Assembly: GCF_900105555.1 (NCBI RefSeq)
Contig: NZ_FNTZ01000001.1
Coordinates: forward strand, 3,661,501 to 3,725,500
Origin: Pseudomonas coleopterorum
Lineage (GTDB): Bacteria; Pseudomonadota; Gammaproteobacteria; Pseudomonadales; Pseudomonadaceae
Length of the DNA: 64,000 nt
Direction of reading: 5' to 3'
Of this stretch, positions 1-9,038 are shown in pieces. The position numbers were made by a program, and so were the translations under genes. A model generated the notes under the pieces. That model was given only the letters and a program-made list of their open reading frames with translations, searched no databases and was not told the origin of the DNA. How positions within the stretch are numbered: the stretch's first letter is position 1; every line of letters begins with the position of its first letter.

Positions 1-796
1 ACTGGGCCTGCGCCAAGGCATCGCGCACCTCGGCGCTCTGCCCTTCGAGCTGCAATTGTTCGGCAAGGCCGCCGAGCGCACGGATGCTCTGCGCCTGCAT
101 GCGCTTGAGACGCTGCATGGTCAGCAGATAGGGCTTGAGCCGTTGGGTTTCCACCAGCGATTTGCTCGACAGGTCCAGCAGGCTGTTCAAACGTTCCGCC
201 GTGACGCGCAATACCCGCTCGCCGGTGTCACTGACCCGACGTGCCCGGTTCGCCGGGAGTTCGGCCACGAAATCGTCCAAGGCTGGCGTTGCGTCCGCCA
301 GTTCGGTGACGGGGGACGCCTCGGGCGGGGTGTCCATGGGTAGCTCGACCGGCGCAGGTGCAGCCGGTGGCATTGTGGGCGAGAGCTGCGCTGCGGCGGC
401 GGCCAACGGATCCATCACCGCCGCCATCTGCGCCACGTAGGCATCGATATCGTGCGTGCCGGGCGCGCCGGCACCGGGCGTGCCGATACGCATCAGCAAA
501 TCGGTGCCCAGCAGCAGCGCATCGATGTGCTCGGCCATCAGGTACACGCGCCGTTCCTGGGCCGCTACCAGGCAATCTTCCATGACGTGGGCCACGCGCA
601 CTCCGGCGTCCAGTCCGACGATGCGCGCGGCGCCCTTGAGCGAATGGGCCGCGCGCATGCACGCTTCCAGTTGGTCGGCCTGGGTCGGGTTGCGCTCCAG
701 GGCCAACAGCCCGGCATTGAGCACTTGGGTCTGGGCCTCGGCTTCCAGGCTGAACAGTTCCAGCAACGAGGCGTCGCGCATCTGCTCCGGGGTCAT
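1..796 (-). CDS. wspE: WspE, CheA-type hybrid histidine kinase of the Wsp surface-sensing system (N-terminal part only)
   Basis: This is the start of a CheA-like kinase whose remainder lies left of the window; about 265 codons are visible. The start is the ATG at 796-794, which overlaps the wspD stop in an ATGA arrangement. Residues 1-120 form an Hpt domain with the phosphorylatable histidine in AAHSLKGAA (H51). A proline/alanine-rich linker follows, then the beginning of the dimerisation region (ERLNSLLDLSSKSL). In the known Wsp pathway WspE is activated by the WspA receptor and phosphorylates the diguanylate cyclase WspR, raising c-di-GMP. The kinase core and the receiver cannot be checked here. 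The position after wspA-B-C-D makes the identification strong. Confidence 0.93.
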   Translation of the reverse strand, partial: MTPEQMRDASLLELFSLEAEAQTQVLNAGLLALERNPTQADQLEACMRAAHSLKGAARIVGLDAGVRVAHVMEDCLVAAQERRVYLMAEHIDALLLGTDLLMRIGTPGAGAPGTHDIDAYVAQMAAVMDPLAAAAAQLSPTMPPAAPAPVELPMDTPPEASPVTELADATPALDDFVAELPANRARRVSDTGERVLRVTAERLNSLLDLSSKSLVETQRLKPYLLTMQRLKRMQAQSIRALGGLAEQLQLEGQSAEVRDALAQAQ

Positions 797-1470
797 GTCA
801 GGCTCCGGTTCATGGCCTGCAGCAGCGCCGTGTCGTCGAGCAGGCGCACGCTGCGCCCACGAAATGGCAGAACGCCTTGAGTGAAACGCGCGCCCGCCTG
901 GGTCGTGGCCGTGGAAGCCTGTTCGAGCTCGACCAGATCGATGCGATGGATACCGTCCACTTCCTCCACCGGCACCACCACCGAGCCGCCGTCTATGGCG
1001 ACGATCAGCATGCGCGGCATGACCCGCGTGGAAGCGGCTGGGGTCGCATGCTGAGTGTCGATGCCCAGCAGCTCCTCCAACGCCAGACACGGCACCAGCG
1101 CGCCGCGTACGTTGGCAACACCGCGCAACGCTCGCGAGCGCTGGTGCGGCAGCGAATGCACGGCCTGCACCGGCGCCACCTCCACCAGGCAGCGGGTGGC
1201 CAGCGCCAGCCACTCATCGGCCAGGCGAAACAGAACCAGGGATTTGCTTTCGACCCTTCCTACCGCTTCGCTGTAATGCAGGGGCGCGTGCTGGCGATCC
1301 AAAGCATAGCGGTCCAGCAGACGGACCGCCGCCGAGGCATACACCGCGCAGTTGCGGCAGTGGATGTGCTCGGCCAGCAGTGGGCAGGATTTATCACCAT
1401 GAATGCCGATGCGGTTCCAGCAGTCATCGATCTGCTGGGCATCGATGTCGATCAGGTCCGGGGCCGTCAT
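793..1470 (-). CDS. wspD: WspD, CheW-like coupling protein
   Basis: 225 residues, close to the family length. The N-terminal 75 residues carry a cysteine cluster (CPLLAEHIHCRNC) typical of WspD. A CheW fold follows: the stretch LVLFRLADEWLALATRC opens the SH3-like core and LRGVANVRGALVPC is the usual CheW turn. In the Wsp system WspB and WspD are the two CheW-type adaptors linking receptor WspA to kinase WspE. The start ATG (1470) lies in the TGATG junction with the wspC stop (1467-1469), and the stop overlaps the wspE start, so translation is probably coupled throughout. Confidence 0.95.
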   Translation of the reverse strand: MTAPDLIDIDAQQIDDCWNRIGIHGDKSCPLLAEHIHCRNCAVYASAAVRLLDRYALDRQHAPLHYSEAVGRVESKSLVLFRLADEWLALATRCLVEVAPVQAVHSLPHQRSRALRGVANVRGALVPCLALEELLGIDTQHATPAASTRVMPRMLIVAIDGGSVVVPVEEVDGIHRIDLVELEQASTATTQAGARFTQGVLPFRGRSVRLLDDTALLQAMNRSLT

Positions 1471-2741
1471 CGTTCATGCTCCTGCGCCTGCGGCCGGTCA
1501 TTGCGTGCGGCACGCTCCTGCAGGCGCCGCGCACCGGCGATGTCGCCTTGGGCGGTGAGGAGCATGGCCAGGTGAGCCAACGCCTCGGCGTGCTGTGGAT
1601 CGAGGTACAACGCTTTGCGGTAGTAACCTTGGGCCTGCAGCATCTGGCCGCCGACGTCACTGAGCAGGCCCAGCCAGTAGAACACCTGGGGATCGGGCCC
1701 ATGGCTGCGCAGGTAGGCATCGCACGCCGCCTGGGCCTCTGTACTTTTACCTTCGTTGGCGAGCCTGGCGATCTGCGCAAGCAAGGCTGCGCCGTCGCTC
1801 GCCGCCGTTTCGACGGCGTTGGCCACCGGCAGCGCCAGCACTCGTGTGCGGGGACGCGCCGACTGCCGACCAGGCTCGGGCAGCAACTTGATCGGTATCT
1901 GCAACCGCGCCGGCGCAGGGGCCAAGGGCGTAGGCGCAGGCGCAACCTGACGATCGCGGACGAAGGCGAACGACTGCGCGATACCGATCGGGCGCATGCC
2001 CAACCGCGCAAGCAGACTGCCCTCGGCCGGCCCGATGAACAGTGCGCCGTCTTCGTGAGTCAGTTTCTTCAGCACTTCGAACACCTGCTGCTGGGTCGGC
2101 AGGTCGAAATAGATCAGCAGGTTGCGACAGAACACGAAGTCATAGGCGCGCTCGCCGCCCAGCAACAGCGGATCGAGAATGTTGCCCACCTGTAGGCGCA
2201 CCTGCGCGCGAACTTGTGGTGCGAGCAGGTAACCCTCATCCGTCGGCGCAAAATGTCGATCACGAAACGTCAGCGGCGCTCCGCGAAACGAATTGCGCCC
2301 ATAGATCGCCCGTGTCGCCCGGCTCACCGAGAGTGGGCTGATGTCCACGCCGTCCACGCTGAACTGCTCCGGCGCCAGCCCGGCATCGAGCAAAGCCATG
2401 GCGATCGAATAAGGCTCCTCGCCCGTCGAACAGGGCAGGCTGAGGATACGCAGCGGCACGCCGGGCCGTTCGGCGAGGCGCGCCTTGGCGACCTTGCACA
2501 GCGCGGCGAAGGATTCGGGGTAGCGCATGAACCAGGTTTCCGGAACGATGACCGCCTCGATCAATGCCTGCTGCTCCGCTGCCGAGCCCTGCAACAGCGT
2601 CCAGTAGGCGTCCAGGTTCGGGGCATGCGCGGCTTGGCTGCGCTGCGCGACTGCGCGCTCGATCAACGCCGGACCCACCGACGCCACATCCAGGCCGATG
2701 CGGTCACGCAGAAAGCGCACGAAGCGCTGGTCGTCACTCAT
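1467..2741 (-). CDS. wspC: WspC, CheR-type receptor methyltransferase with TPR tail
   Basis: 424 residues from the ATG at 2741. An upstream in-frame extension to 2834 was rejected because this ATG sits in an ATGA overlap with the wspB stop. Residues 1-270 form a CheR methyltransferase: a short helical N domain, then the S-adenosylmethionine-binding segment ILSLPCSTGEEPYSIAMAL and the FVFCRNLLIYFD motif. A Pro/Ala linker leads to a C-terminal region of about 120 residues with TPR-like helices (DPQVFYWLGLLSDVGG, YYRKALYLDPQHAEALAHLA). WspC methylates WspA and so stimulates WspE signalling. The CheR plus TPR layout is the standard WspC architecture. Confidence 0.95.
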   Translation of the reverse strand: MSDDQRFVRFLRDRIGLDVASVGPALIERAVAQRSQAAHAPNLDAYWTLLQGSAAEQQALIEAVIVPETWFMRYPESFAALCKVAKARLAERPGVPLRILSLPCSTGEEPYSIAMALLDAGLAPEQFSVDGVDISPLSVSRATRAIYGRNSFRGAPLTFRDRHFAPTDEGYLLAPQVRAQVRLQVGNILDPLLLGGERAYDFVFCRNLLIYFDLPTQQQVFEVLKKLTHEDGALFIGPAEGSLLARLGMRPIGIAQSFAFVRDRQVAPAPTPLAPAPARLQIPIKLLPEPGRQSARPRTRVLALPVANAVETAASDGAALLAQIARLANEGKSTEAQAACDAYLRSHGPDPQVFYWLGLLSDVGGQMLQAQGYYRKALYLDPQHAEALAHLAMLLTAQGDIAGARRLQERAARNDRPQAQEHER

Positions 2742-3256
2742 TGCGCGCCCTCCTCCACGACCGAGGCCGCCAACTGCGGGGCAAAGAGCAGTTCGCGCAC
2801 GGCCGGTTCGAGCAGATCCTGCACGCGCAACCACTGCAACAGACCCTGACTGTCTTCGCGCACTGGCCCCAGGTAGGGCGTGGCACGGTTATGCACACCA
2901 CTGGGTTTGAAGTCGCGTGGATCGCAGCGCAGCGTTTCGCTGGCGAATTCGACGATCAGCCCCAGGCGAGCCTGAGGACCGGCCTGGTCGTTCGGGTAGT
3001 GCACCAGCACCAGACGCGTACTGGTGCGGCGAACTGCTGGGACGCCAAAGCTCAACGCGCTGACGTCCAGCACCGGCACCACCCGACCGCGATGGGCGAA
3101 TACACCGGCCACCCACGCCGGCGCCTGCGGGACCGGCTTGAGCGGCAGCAACGGCAGAACCTCCGCCACCTCCAGCGCATCCAGCGCGAAGCGCTCCTGT
3201 GCGATGCGAAACAGCAGGAACAGCTTGTTGCGCGCGGCGATCGGCATCGCGCCCAT
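2738..3256 (-). CDS. wspB: WspB, CheW-like coupling protein
   Basis: 172 residues, almost entirely a single CheW domain (LFRIAQERFALDALEVAEVLPL near the start; VAGVFAHRGRVVPVLDVSAL in the middle). It is the second CheW-type adaptor of the Wsp complex, in contact with WspA and WspE. The ATG at 3256 overlaps the wspA TGA by one base (TGATG). A second in-frame ATG three codons later (3247) is an alternative start. The stop overlaps the wspC start (ATGA), so the gene is embedded in a tightly coupled operon. Confidence 0.95.
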   Translation of the reverse strand: MGAMPIAARNKLFLLFRIAQERFALDALEVAEVLPLLPLKPVPQAPAWVAGVFAHRGRVVPVLDVSALSFGVPAVRRTSTRLVLVHYPNDQAGPQARLGLIVEFASETLRCDPRDFKPSGVHNRATPYLGPVREDSQGLLQWLRVQDLLEPAVRELLFAPQLAASVVEEGAQ

Positions 3257-4878
3257 CAGACTTTGAAGCGCGAGACGCCGCCGCGCAGTCCGGTGGCGAC
3301 CTGACTCAGCTCGTCGATGGCGAAGCTGGCCTGACGCAGCGATTCCACCGTCTGACTGCTGGCATCACCCAACTGCGCCAACGCATGGTTGATCTGTTCG
3401 GCACCGGTGGCCTGCGCCTGCATGCCCTCGTTGACCATCAGCACGCGCGGCGCCAAGGCCTGCACTTGGCCGATGATCTGCGACAGCTGATCGCCGACCT
3501 GCTGCACCTCGAACATGCCGCGGCGCACCTCCTCGGAAAACTTGTCCATGCCCATGACCCCGGCCGAAACCGCCGACTGAATCTCGCGCACCATCTGCTC
3601 GATGTCATAGGTGGCCACGGCGGTCTGGTCGGCGAGACGGCGTACTTCGGTGGCGACCACCGCAAAGCCGCGACCGTACTCGCCGGCCTTCTCGGCCTCG
3701 ATGGCGGCGTTGAGCGACAGCAGGTTGGTCTGGTCTGCCACCTTGACGATGGTCACCACCACCTGGTTGATGTTGCCGGCCTTCTCATTGAGGATCGCCA
3801 GCTTGGCGTTGACCAGCTCCGCAGCGCCCATGACCTGATGCATGGTTTCTTCCATGCGCGCCAGACCCTGCTGACCGGAACCGGCCAGGGAGGATGCCTG
3901 GTCGGCTGCCGAAGTGACCTCACCCATGGTCCGCACCAGATCGCGCGAGGTGGCAGCGATTTCTCGCGAAGTCGCGCCGATTTCGGTGGTCGTTGCGGCG
4001 GTTTCGGTCGCCGTGGCCTGTTGCTGCTTGGACGTTGCGGCGATTTCGGTCACCGAGGTGGTGACCTGCACCGACGATCGCTGCGCCTGGGCCACCAGCG
4101 CGGTGAGTTCGGTCATCATGTCGTTGAAGCCCAGCTCGACCTCGTTGAATTCGTCCTTGCGCGCCAGGCTCAGGCGAGTGCTCAGGTCGCCGTTGCGCAT
4201 GACCTCCAGGATCCGCACGATCTTCTGCATGGGCGCCATGATGGTGCGCAGCAGCCACAGCCCGCAGATACCGGCGACGATGATTGCCACCAGAAGCGAG
4301 ATCACCAGGCTGACCTTGGCCGCGGCCACCGAAGAGTCGATGGCCGTAGTGGCCTTCTCGGCCCCCTCGCGATTGCGATCGATCAAGGTATTGAGTTGCT
4401 TGCGCCCGGCGACCCAGGCCGGCGTCAGGTCGTCGATGGCCATCTGTTGGGCTTCGCTGAACTTGCGCAGACGATAGGCTTCCAGCACGTCGGCCAGGGT
4501 TTTTTCATAGATCACGCGCATCCGCTCGAATTCTTCGAAAGCGGCCTGGTCTTCGCTGTCCTGGACGGTGCTGCGGTAATTGGCCATCTGCTGGGTCAGG
4601 CGCTCGGCGAAGCTCTTGTACTGGTCCTCGTCGGCCGTGATCAGTTCGCGCTGATAGCTCAGGCCCACCAGTTGCTGGGTATAGACGTAGCTGTCCACCC
4701 AGGCACTGCGGATCATGGAGCTGAATACCACGCCCGGCACACTGTCGGTGCGCACCTTGGTTTCGTTGGTCTCGATGGTCTGCAGACGTGAATAGGACAC
4801 CACGACCATCAACAGCATGATTGCGATGACAACGGCGAAACTCGCCAGGATGCGGTGGCGCAAGGACCAGTTCTTCAC
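3256..4878 (-). CDS. wspA: WspA, methyl-accepting chemotaxis-type receptor of the Wsp system
   Basis: 540 residues from a GTG start at 4878 (V-K-N-W-S-L), preceded by GAGGG about 7 bases upstream; an upstream ATG at 4908 has no such site. One membrane helix lies at about residues 11-32 and a second near 190-215, enclosing a periplasmic region rich in helices. A HAMP segment follows, then a long coiled-coil signalling domain with the conserved hairpin tip ([22 protein letters not shown] in part). No C-terminal pentapeptide tether for CheR/CheB is present; the protein ends SRFKV. WspA detects surface contact or envelope stress and activates WspE. It is the first gene of the operon. Confidence 0.96.
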   Translation of the reverse strand: MKNWSLRHRILASFAVVIAIMLLMVVVSYSRLQTIETNETKVRTDSVPGVVFSSMIRSAWVDSYVYTQQLVGLSYQRELITADEDQYKSFAERLTQQMANYRSTVQDSEDQAAFEEFERMRVIYEKTLADVLEAYRLRKFSEAQQMAIDDLTPAWVAGRKQLNTLIDRNREGAEKATTAIDSSVAAAKVSLVISLLVAIIVAGICGLWLLRTIMAPMQKIVRILEVMRNGDLSTRLSLARKDEFNEVELGFNDMMTELTALVAQAQRSSVQVTTSVTEIAATSKQQQATATETAATTTEIGATSREIAATSRDLVRTMGEVTSAADQASSLAGSGQQGLARMEETMHQVMGAAELVNAKLAILNEKAGNINQVVVTIVKVADQTNLLSLNAAIEAEKAGEYGRGFAVVATEVRRLADQTAVATYDIEQMVREIQSAVSAGVMGMDKFSEEVRRGMFEVQQVGDQLSQIIGQVQALAPRVLMVNEGMQAQATGAEQINHALAQLGDASSQTVESLRQASFAIDELSQVATGLRGGVSRFKV

Positions 4879-4911
4879 AGTCAACCCTCGAAAATTCCTA
4901 CAGCACAAACG

Positions 4912-4950
4912 AAAAATCGCCTGAGTATAGCCCTACCTCAGGCGATTTCG
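4912..4950 (-). terminator. Rho-independent terminator downstream of the DUF533 gene, just ahead of wspA
   Basis: A perfect 12-bp inverted repeat (4914-4925 with 4937-4948, AAATCGCCTGAG and its complement) encloses an 11-base loop. Read on the minus strand the second arm runs into TTTTTCG, the form expected of an intrinsic terminator for the gene ending at 5083. It ends only about 34 bases before the wspA GTG. The loop and second arm contain TATACT on the minus strand, a possible -10 element for wspA, though no good -35 box is visible at 16-18 bp. Confidence 0.75.
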
Positions 4951-5082
4951 CGCTGTTGCTCAACTTTCGTTCATCAGCGAGGGTAATGCCAGTTGCCGCG
5001 TGATCAACGCATGACTATTGCCGACCGACGTCGCGATCGACGGATGAACGGTGACGCCCTCCGTTCAACCCGTCTATTCACC

Positions 5083-5829
5083 TCACGCGACCTCGGCTTC
5101 GGCCTGACGAACCTGCTTTTCCAATTCCAGCTTCAGCGCAGGGTCGAGGGACAGCTGCTTGGCCAGTTCGTCCAGGTAGGCCCGCTCCATGAAGTGCTCC
5201 TGATCCACCATCATGACGCTGGCGATGTACATCTCGGCGGCTATCTCCGGGGTCTTGGCAGCGCGTGCCACATCCACCGGGTCCAGCGGCTTGTTCAATT
5301 CAGCGTGTAGCCACTGCTGCAGCTCGTTGTCCGAATCCAGGCGAGTGAACTCGCCTTCGATCAGTTCACGTTCGCGTTCGTCCACATGGCCATCGGACTT
5401 GGCTGCCGCAACCAACGCCTTGAGGATGGCCTGGCTGTGTTCCTCGACCTGCTGGGGCGGCACCCGGTCGACCGTCTGCGGCTCGCCACGTGGCGCGCTC
5501 TGCTGCTGGGCCTGCCAGTTGCCATAGGCCTTGTAGGCAATGACGCCCAACGCTGCCAGGCCACCATAGGCCAACGCCTTGCCGCCGTACTTGCGTGCGC
5601 TCTTGTTGCCGAGCAGCAGGCCCATGGCGCCACCGGTCAGCGCGCCCTTGCCGCCGGACAACAGGCCACCCAACGCACCACCCGCGCCGCCTTTGCCGGA
5701 AAGCAGACCGCCGAGTGCACCGGCGACACCACCGGCGCCACCCAGGGGTGAAGAGCCACCGCCGCTTTTGTTCTTCAGCAGCTCCTGGCCGGATTTGAAC
5801 AACTGGTCGAGCAAGCCACGCGTGTTCAT
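5083..5829 (-). CDS. TerB-like / DUF533 inner-membrane protein (YebE family)
   Basis: 248 residues. A polar N-terminus (MNTRGLLDQLFKSGQELL) leads into a long glycine-rich stretch, residues about 22-75, built from repeats of the type GALGGLLSGKGGAG. A single hydrophobic segment (ALAYGGLAALGVIAYKAYG) comes next, and a helical TerB-like domain of about 130 residues makes up the C-terminus (VAAAKSDGHVDERERELIEGE, VDQEHFMERAYLDELAKQL). This is the DUF533/YebE pattern; TerB-like domains were first noted in tellurite-resistance proteins, but the function of this branch is not established. The gene stands alone between wspA and opgD and has its own terminator. Confidence 0.9.
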   Translation of the reverse strand: MNTRGLLDQLFKSGQELLKNKSGGGSSPLGGAGGVAGALGGLLSGKGGAGGALGGLLSGGKGALTGGAMGLLLGNKSARKYGGKALAYGGLAALGVIAYKAYGNWQAQQQSAPRGEPQTVDRVPPQQVEEHSQAILKALVAAAKSDGHVDERERELIEGEFTRLDSDNELQQWLHAELNKPLDPVDVARAAKTPEIAAEMYIASVMMVDQEHFMERAYLDELAKQLSLDPALKLELEKQVRQAEAEVA

Positions 5830-6119
5830 TTTTTGGTCTCGTCAATGGGAGAAACGTTTGACGAGAGTAAGGGCATTCCGTTGCTTGGCTCGAATGGTGA
5901 TTTGCTTCGGGATGTTGCGCAAATGATCGGCCACAACAGTCAATCGAGGGGTCGACGGGGACATATCCGGAAAACTTTTTTACAGGAGTTTGCGAACACA
6001 TCGGTCATTCCGGTATCTGTGTACAGTTCGCTGCGTTTGGACAAGGCAGGCCCAAACCTTCCCATTTGAGCCTCGCAGGTCGCTTGGAGCGACCGAGGTT
6101 GATTCAGAACAGGTTAGCT
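5830..6119. other. Divergent intergenic region between the DUF533 gene and opgD
   Basis: About 290 bases with no supported gene. It must hold the promoters of the DUF533 gene (leftward) and of opgD (rightward). Local AT content is higher than in the coding regions (for example AAAACTTTTTTACAGG near 5968-5983). I could not pick out a convincing -35/-10 pair or an operator. Confidence 0.5.
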
Positions 6120-7733
6120 ATGCACCGCAGACACCTTCTGAAAGCGTCGATGGCCCTCGCGGCCTATACCGGACTGTCCGGCACCGGGCTGTTCGCCGCC
6201 CAGGCCCTGGCCGCCACCGCCGATGGCGAAGCCGAGCCGTTCAGCTTCGACATGCTCAAGGCCCAGGCCAAGAGCCTGGCCGCACAGGCCTATGTCAGCA
6301 ACAAGCAGACCCTGCCCCCGACCTTGGCAAACATGACGCCGCAGCAATTCAATGCGATTGGCTACGACGCCAACCATTCGTTGTGGAACGACCTCAATGG
6401 CCAGCTGGACGTGCAGTTCTTCCACGTCGGCATGGGCTTCCGCACCCCGGTGCGCATGTACAGCGTCGATGCCGATCGCAAGCAAGCGCGCGAAGTGCAT
6501 TTCCATCCGCCGCTGTTCAACTACCAGAACACCACGGTCGACACCTCGCAGCTCAAGGGCGATCTGGGCTTCGCCGGCTTCAAGCTGTTCAAGGCGCCCA
6601 ACCTCGAACGCCATGACGTGGTGTCCTTCCTCGGCGCCAGCTACTTCCGCGCCGTCGATGCAACCGGCCAATACGGTCTGTCCGCGCGCGGCCTGGCGAT
6701 CGATACCTATGCCAAGAAGCAGGAAGAGTTTCCCGACTTCACCAAGTTCTGGTTCGAAACGCCAAGCAAGGACAGCACCCGCTTCGTGGTCTATGCCCTG
6801 CTCGACTCACCGAGTGCCACCGGCGCCTATCGCTTCGACATCGATTGCCAGGCAGAGCGCGTGGTCATGGACATCGATGCGCACATCAACGCGCGTCAGG
6901 ACATCGAGCAACTGGGTGTGGCACCGATGACCAGCATGTTCAGCTGCGGCAACCACGAGCGGCGCATGTGCGACACCATTCATCCACAGATCCACGATTC
7001 GGATCGCCTGGCCATGTGGCGCGGCAATGGCGAATGGATCTGCCGACCGCTGAACAACCCGGACCGCGTGCGGTTCAATGCTTTTGCCGATGTCGATCCA
7101 AAAGGCTTCGGCCTGATCCAGACCGACCACAACTTCAGCAACTATCAGGATACGGTCGATTGGTACCACAAGCGTCCGAGCCTGTGGGTCGAGCCGACCA
7201 CCGCTTGGGGCGAAGGCGCCATCGATCTGGTGGAGTTGCCGACCACCGGCGAAACCATGGACAACATCGTCGCCTTCTGGACACCCAAGAATCCGGTCAA
7301 GGCCGGCAACTCCCTGAATTTCGGCTACAAGCTGTACTGGAGTGCCCTGGCACCGGTCGGCACGCCGCTTGCGCGTGTCGCGGCAACGCGCTCCGGGATG
7401 GGTGGTTTCACCGAAGGCTGGGCGCCGGGCGAGCATTACCCCAACGTCTGGGCACGACGGTTCGCCGTGGACTTCACCGGTGGCGGGCTGGAATCGCTGA
7501 AAACGCCGATCGAACCCATCATCACGGCCTCGGGCGGCAAGGTGCAGGACATTCAGGTGTTGGAGTTGCCGGACATCAAGGGCTTCCGCGTGCTGTTCGA
7601 CTGGTACCCCACCAGCGACAGCGTCGATCCGGTGGACATGCGTTTGTTCATCAAGACCCAGGGGCGCACGTTGAGCGAAACCTGGCTCTACCAGTACTTC
7701 CCTCCGGCTCCGGAAAAGCGCAAGTACGTCTGA
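6120..7733 (+). CDS. opgD: Glucans biosynthesis protein D (OpgD/MdoD), Tat-exported
   Basis: 537 residues from the ATG at 6120. The ORF continues upstream to 6066, but the twin-arginine signal ([16 protein letters not shown]) fits the later start, with AGG 7 bases ahead. The mature part is the OpgG/OpgD fold: a beta-sandwich region ([39 protein letters not shown]) and a C-terminal immunoglobulin-like region. In the known pathway OpgG and OpgD act in the periplasm on the backbone of osmoregulated periplasmic glucans. It stands alone, divergent from the DUF533 gene, and ends in an inverted repeat shared with the convergent oxidoreductase gene. Confidence 0.93.
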   Translation: MHRRHLLKASMALAAYTGLSGTGLFAAQALAATADGEAEPFSFDMLKAQAKSLAAQAYVSNKQTLPPTLANMTPQQFNAIGYDANHSLWNDLNGQLDVQFFHVGMGFRTPVRMYSVDADRKQAREVHFHPPLFNYQNTTVDTSQLKGDLGFAGFKLFKAPNLERHDVVSFLGASYFRAVDATGQYGLSARGLAIDTYAKKQEEFPDFTKFWFETPSKDSTRFVVYALLDSPSATGAYRFDIDCQAERVVMDIDAHINARQDIEQLGVAPMTSMFSCGNHERRMCDTIHPQIHDSDRLAMWRGNGEWICRPLNNPDRVRFNAFADVDPKGFGLIQTDHNFSNYQDTVDWYHKRPSLWVEPTTAWGEGAIDLVELPTTGETMDNIVAFWTPKNPVKAGNSLNFGYKLYWSALAPVGTPLARVAATRSGMGGFTEGWAPGEHYPNVWARRFAVDFTGGGLESLKTPIEPIITASGGKVQDIQVLELPDIKGFRVLFDWYPTSDSVDPVDMRLFIKTQGRTLSETWLYQYFPPAPEKRKYV

Positions 7734-7747
7734 TGGACTGAAGCGGC

Positions 7748-7788
7748 ATGGCCTCTTCGTCCCATGATTCCAGGGGCGAAGAGGCCAT
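7748..7788. terminator. Inverted repeat between convergent opgD and the Old Yellow Enzyme gene
   Basis: A perfect 12-bp stem (7748-7759 with 7777-7788, ATGGCCTCTTCG and complement) with a 17-base loop lies between two convergent stop codons (7731-7733 and 7810-7812). There is no long T run on either side, so termination strength is uncertain, but position and stem length favour a bidirectional terminator. Confidence 0.6.
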
Positions 7789-7809
7789 CATTGAAACGCC
7801 GGATGACGA

Positions 7810-8916
7810 TCAGTCGCGCAGGTCCGATTCCAGGATCGGCTGATCGCGGTGGGTGGCGCGCTGGTACTGGGCTGGCCAGGTGGCCAGGCGCCCGCCCAGG
7901 TCTTCGTCGGCGTGCAGGGGCCAGTACGGATCGCGGAGCAGTTCACGCGCAAGCAGGATGATGTCAGCCTGACCGGTGCGCAGGATATGCTCGGCCTGGG
8001 CCGGATCGGTGATCATGCCCACGGTGCCCGTGGCGAGATCCGCCTCCTTGCGAACCCGCTCGGCAAAACGTGTCTGATAGCCTGGTCCGGTTGGAATCTC
8101 GGCATTAGCTGAGCTCCCGCCCGACGATACGTCGATCAGGTCCACGCCCAGCCCCTTCAAGCGTTTGGCCAACTCGACGGTTTCGTCCGGGTTCCAGCCG
8201 TCTTCGACCCAGTCGGTCGCGGATACGCGGACGAAAACGGGCAATTCCTCGGGCCAGACCTCGCGAATGGCTTGCGTGACCTCCAGGGTCAGACGAATTC
8301 GGTTTTCGAAACTACCCCCATACTGATCCTGACGCTGATTGCTGAGCGGCGACAGGAACTGGTGCAGCAGATAACCGTGGGCCGCATGAACCTCGACCAC
8401 TTTGAAGTTGGCGGTCAATGCGCGCTTGGTGGCGGCGACGAACGCCTGGACGATGTCCTTGATGGCGGCTTCGTCCAGCGCAGTGGGTGCGGTGTGTTGC
8501 GGGTCGAAGGCGATCCGCGAGGGCCCCACCGGCACCCAGCCACCTTCATTGACCGGCACGCTGCCATGCTTGCCCAACCAGGGTCGCCAGGTACTGGCCT
8601 TGCGCCCGGCATGGGCCAGCTGGATCGCCGGCACCGCGCCCTGTGAGGTGATGAAGCGGGTGATGCGCTGCAGCGGTTCGATCTGCTCGTCGTTCCACAG
8701 ACCGAGGTCTTCAGGTGTGATACGACCATCGGCCGTCACGGCGGTGGCTTCGGTGAAGACCAGACCGGCACCGCCGCTGGCACGACTGCCCAGGTGCACC
8801 AGATGCCAGTCGTTGGCCAGGCCATCGACGCTGGAGTACTGGCACATCGGTGAAACCGCGATGCGGTTGCGCAGGGTCAGCTGGCGGAGGGTATAGGGTT
8901 CGAGCAGCATGCTCAT
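7810..8916 (-). CDS. xenA: Old Yellow Enzyme family NADH:flavin oxidoreductase, xenobiotic reductase A-like
   Basis: 368 residues from the ATG at 8916; GAGGTG lies 5 bases upstream, and a longer upstream reading frame to 9402 overlaps recJ and was rejected. It has the FMN-binding TIM-barrel features of the family: PMCQYSSVDG near residue 25, IQLAHAGRKAS near 100, HAAHGYLLHQFLSPLSNQR with the catalytic histidines near 180, and GMITDPAQAEHIL near the end. This group reduces alpha,beta-unsaturated carbonyls and nitro compounds at the expense of NAD(P)H. The short SPMCQY segment and length fit the XenA/YqjM subgroup. The gene stands alone next to recJ. Confidence 0.88.
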   Translation of the reverse strand: MSMLLEPYTLRQLTLRNRIAVSPMCQYSSVDGLANDWHLVHLGSRASGGAGLVFTEATAVTADGRITPEDLGLWNDEQIEPLQRITRFITSQGAVPAIQLAHAGRKASTWRPWLGKHGSVPVNEGGWVPVGPSRIAFDPQHTAPTALDEAAIKDIVQAFVAATKRALTANFKVVEVHAAHGYLLHQFLSPLSNQRQDQYGGSFENRIRLTLEVTQAIREVWPEELPVFVRVSATDWVEDGWNPDETVELAKRLKGLGVDLIDVSSGGSSANAEIPTGPGYQTRFAERVRKEADLATGTVGMITDPAQAEHILRTGQADIILLARELLRDPYWPLHADEDLGGRLATWPAQYQRATHRDQPILESDLRD

Positions 8917-9038
8917 CGGGCACCTCGGTTGGCAGTTCCACGTGTAACGAGAGGCCGTCGGCCGATAGCCATGGCGGACGTACCCATCTCGCTCTTGAAG
9001 ATCAGTCGACAACCCGGCCGCGACCGTGGTTCCGCCTG

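Noticed and set aside
3199..4791. 530-codon open frame on the plus strand opposite wspA
   Set aside because: It mirrors wspA codons, has no recognisable domain and is the usual antisense open frame of GC-rich DNA.
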